64,000 nucleotides of DNA, taken from assembly GCF_964340395.1 (NCBI RefSeq), contig NC_135565.1, positions 17,959,709-18,023,708 of the forward strand, read 5' to 3'. Every line of letters starts with the position of its first letter. Positions within the stretch are counted from its first letter, which is position 1. This document shows positions 63,778 through 64,000 of this stretch, piece after piece. A program made the position numbers and the translations under genes. The stretch comes from Glandiceps talaboti (Eukaryota; Hemichordata; Enteropneusta; Spengelidae). Under the pieces are notes generated by a model, which was not told the origin of the DNA, did no database searches, and saw nothing but the letters and a program-made list of their open reading frames with translations.

Positions 63778-64000
63778 GCACTTCTTACATCATCTTCATT
63801 AAATTCCCATTACCTTGTCCTTCTAGTTTTTCTTTGATTATTTCCAGAGCTTCTTTGATTTGTTCTTCCTTAGTGACATCTAGTTGTAAGGTCGTTAACC
63901 TCGTAGAACAACTTTCAATTAATTGTTGTTCACCTTCTCCACCTTTGAATAAACATCCAGCAAAGACTTTGAAACCAATACTATCAAGGTACTTAGCTGT
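61080..64000 (-). CDS. Short-chain dehydrogenase, RDH/BDH1-like, partial (5' end off window)
   Basis: A classical NAD(P)-dependent dehydrogenase of the retinol / 3-hydroxybutyrate / 17-beta-hydroxysteroid (SDR9C) group. Visible exons on the minus strand: 64000-63814 (partial), 62980-62798, 62193-62056, 61429-61080; 285 residues, with about 35-40 N-terminal residues (including the TGxxxGIG dinucleotide motif) beyond the edge. Numbering from the window edge: LDVT at 40-43, NNAG 69-72, NMSS 118-121 with the catalytic Ser, YCVSK 134-138 with the catalytic Tyr and Lys, and EPGGF 163-167. The C-terminal exon encodes the substrate-specificity region and ends KPKVTR. All introns contain long microsatellites. 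Substrate cannot be told from sequence; BDH1-like or RDH-like are both possible. Confidence 0.92.
61729..61890. repeat. (TTTG)n and (TG)n microsatellite in dehydrogenase intron
   Basis: TTTG units pass into TGTA/TGTG and then a TG run. Translations of this stretch are repeat artefacts. Confidence 0.95.
62251..62566. repeat. (TG)n, (TCTG)n, (TCCG)n, (TGTA)n compound microsatellite
   Basis: Fills over half of the intron between the NNAG-coding and YxxxK-coding exons. On the transcribed (minus) strand it reads (CA)n, (ACAG)n and (GACG)n. Confidence 0.95.
63657..63778. repeat. (CAGC)n and (AGAC)n microsatellite in dehydrogenase intron
   Basis: CAGC units with CCGC variants change to about 16 AGAC units and stop about 36 bp from the donor of the first visible exon. 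Confidence 0.95.

Overview
This is a window of an animal nuclear genome: AT-rich, intron-rich and full of repeats. It has no bacterial-style operons or dense ORFs. Nearly all long open frames in it are translated microsatellite. The real genes are split into short exons with GT/AG junctions. The gene content (two tetraspanins, an EMC10 orthologue, an SYCP3 orthologue, a retinol/hydroxybutyrate-type short-chain dehydrogenase and tRNA-Ile) points to a bilaterian. The repeat style suggests a marine invertebrate (lophotrochozoan or invertebrate deuterostome). The phylum cannot be settled from the sequence alone.

Layout. 1-4640: tetranucleotide arrays alternating with two kinds of 0.6-0.8 kb block, each present twice. 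6019-14893 (minus): a 246-residue tetraspanin in six exons, whose introns hold an 800-bp alternating pyrimidine-purine array and a 4.3-kb satellite of 29-bp units. 14.9-20.4 kb: no recognisable gene. 20441-25869 (plus): EMC10 in seven exons, with a MITE in its presumed 3' UTR. 27-33.4 kb: intergenic, with a dense run of CArG-box motifs, a TTAA-flanked MITE and minisatellites. 33500-43940 (minus): a second tetraspanin of 250 residues with the same six-exon, all-phase-0 structure, so the two are paralogues lying either side of EMC10. 44-51.2 kb: upstream of tetraspanin 2 and downstream of SYCP3, with repeats and a possible promoter zone near 49.2 kb. 51271-56574 (minus): SYCP3 in eight exons, carrying a full tRNA-derived SINE in an intron. 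57683-60962: a diverged tandem duplication, each copy with one tRNA-Ile(AAU) gene, with an orphan exon of the neighbouring dehydrogenase at the junction. 61080-64000 (minus): the last four exons of that dehydrogenase, which runs off the right edge.

The genes do not form a pathway. EMC10 is an ER membrane-insertion factor, the tetraspanins are surface or endosomal membrane organisers, SYCP3 acts in the meiotic chromosome axis, and the dehydrogenase is metabolic. The most informative local features are structural: paralogous tetraspanins, the duplication that broke a dehydrogenase copy, at least four inverted-repeat element families, the CArG-rich array and a 55-bp near-perfect palindrome. Exon coordinates were assembled by hand from reading frames and splice consensus; no transcript evidence was available.
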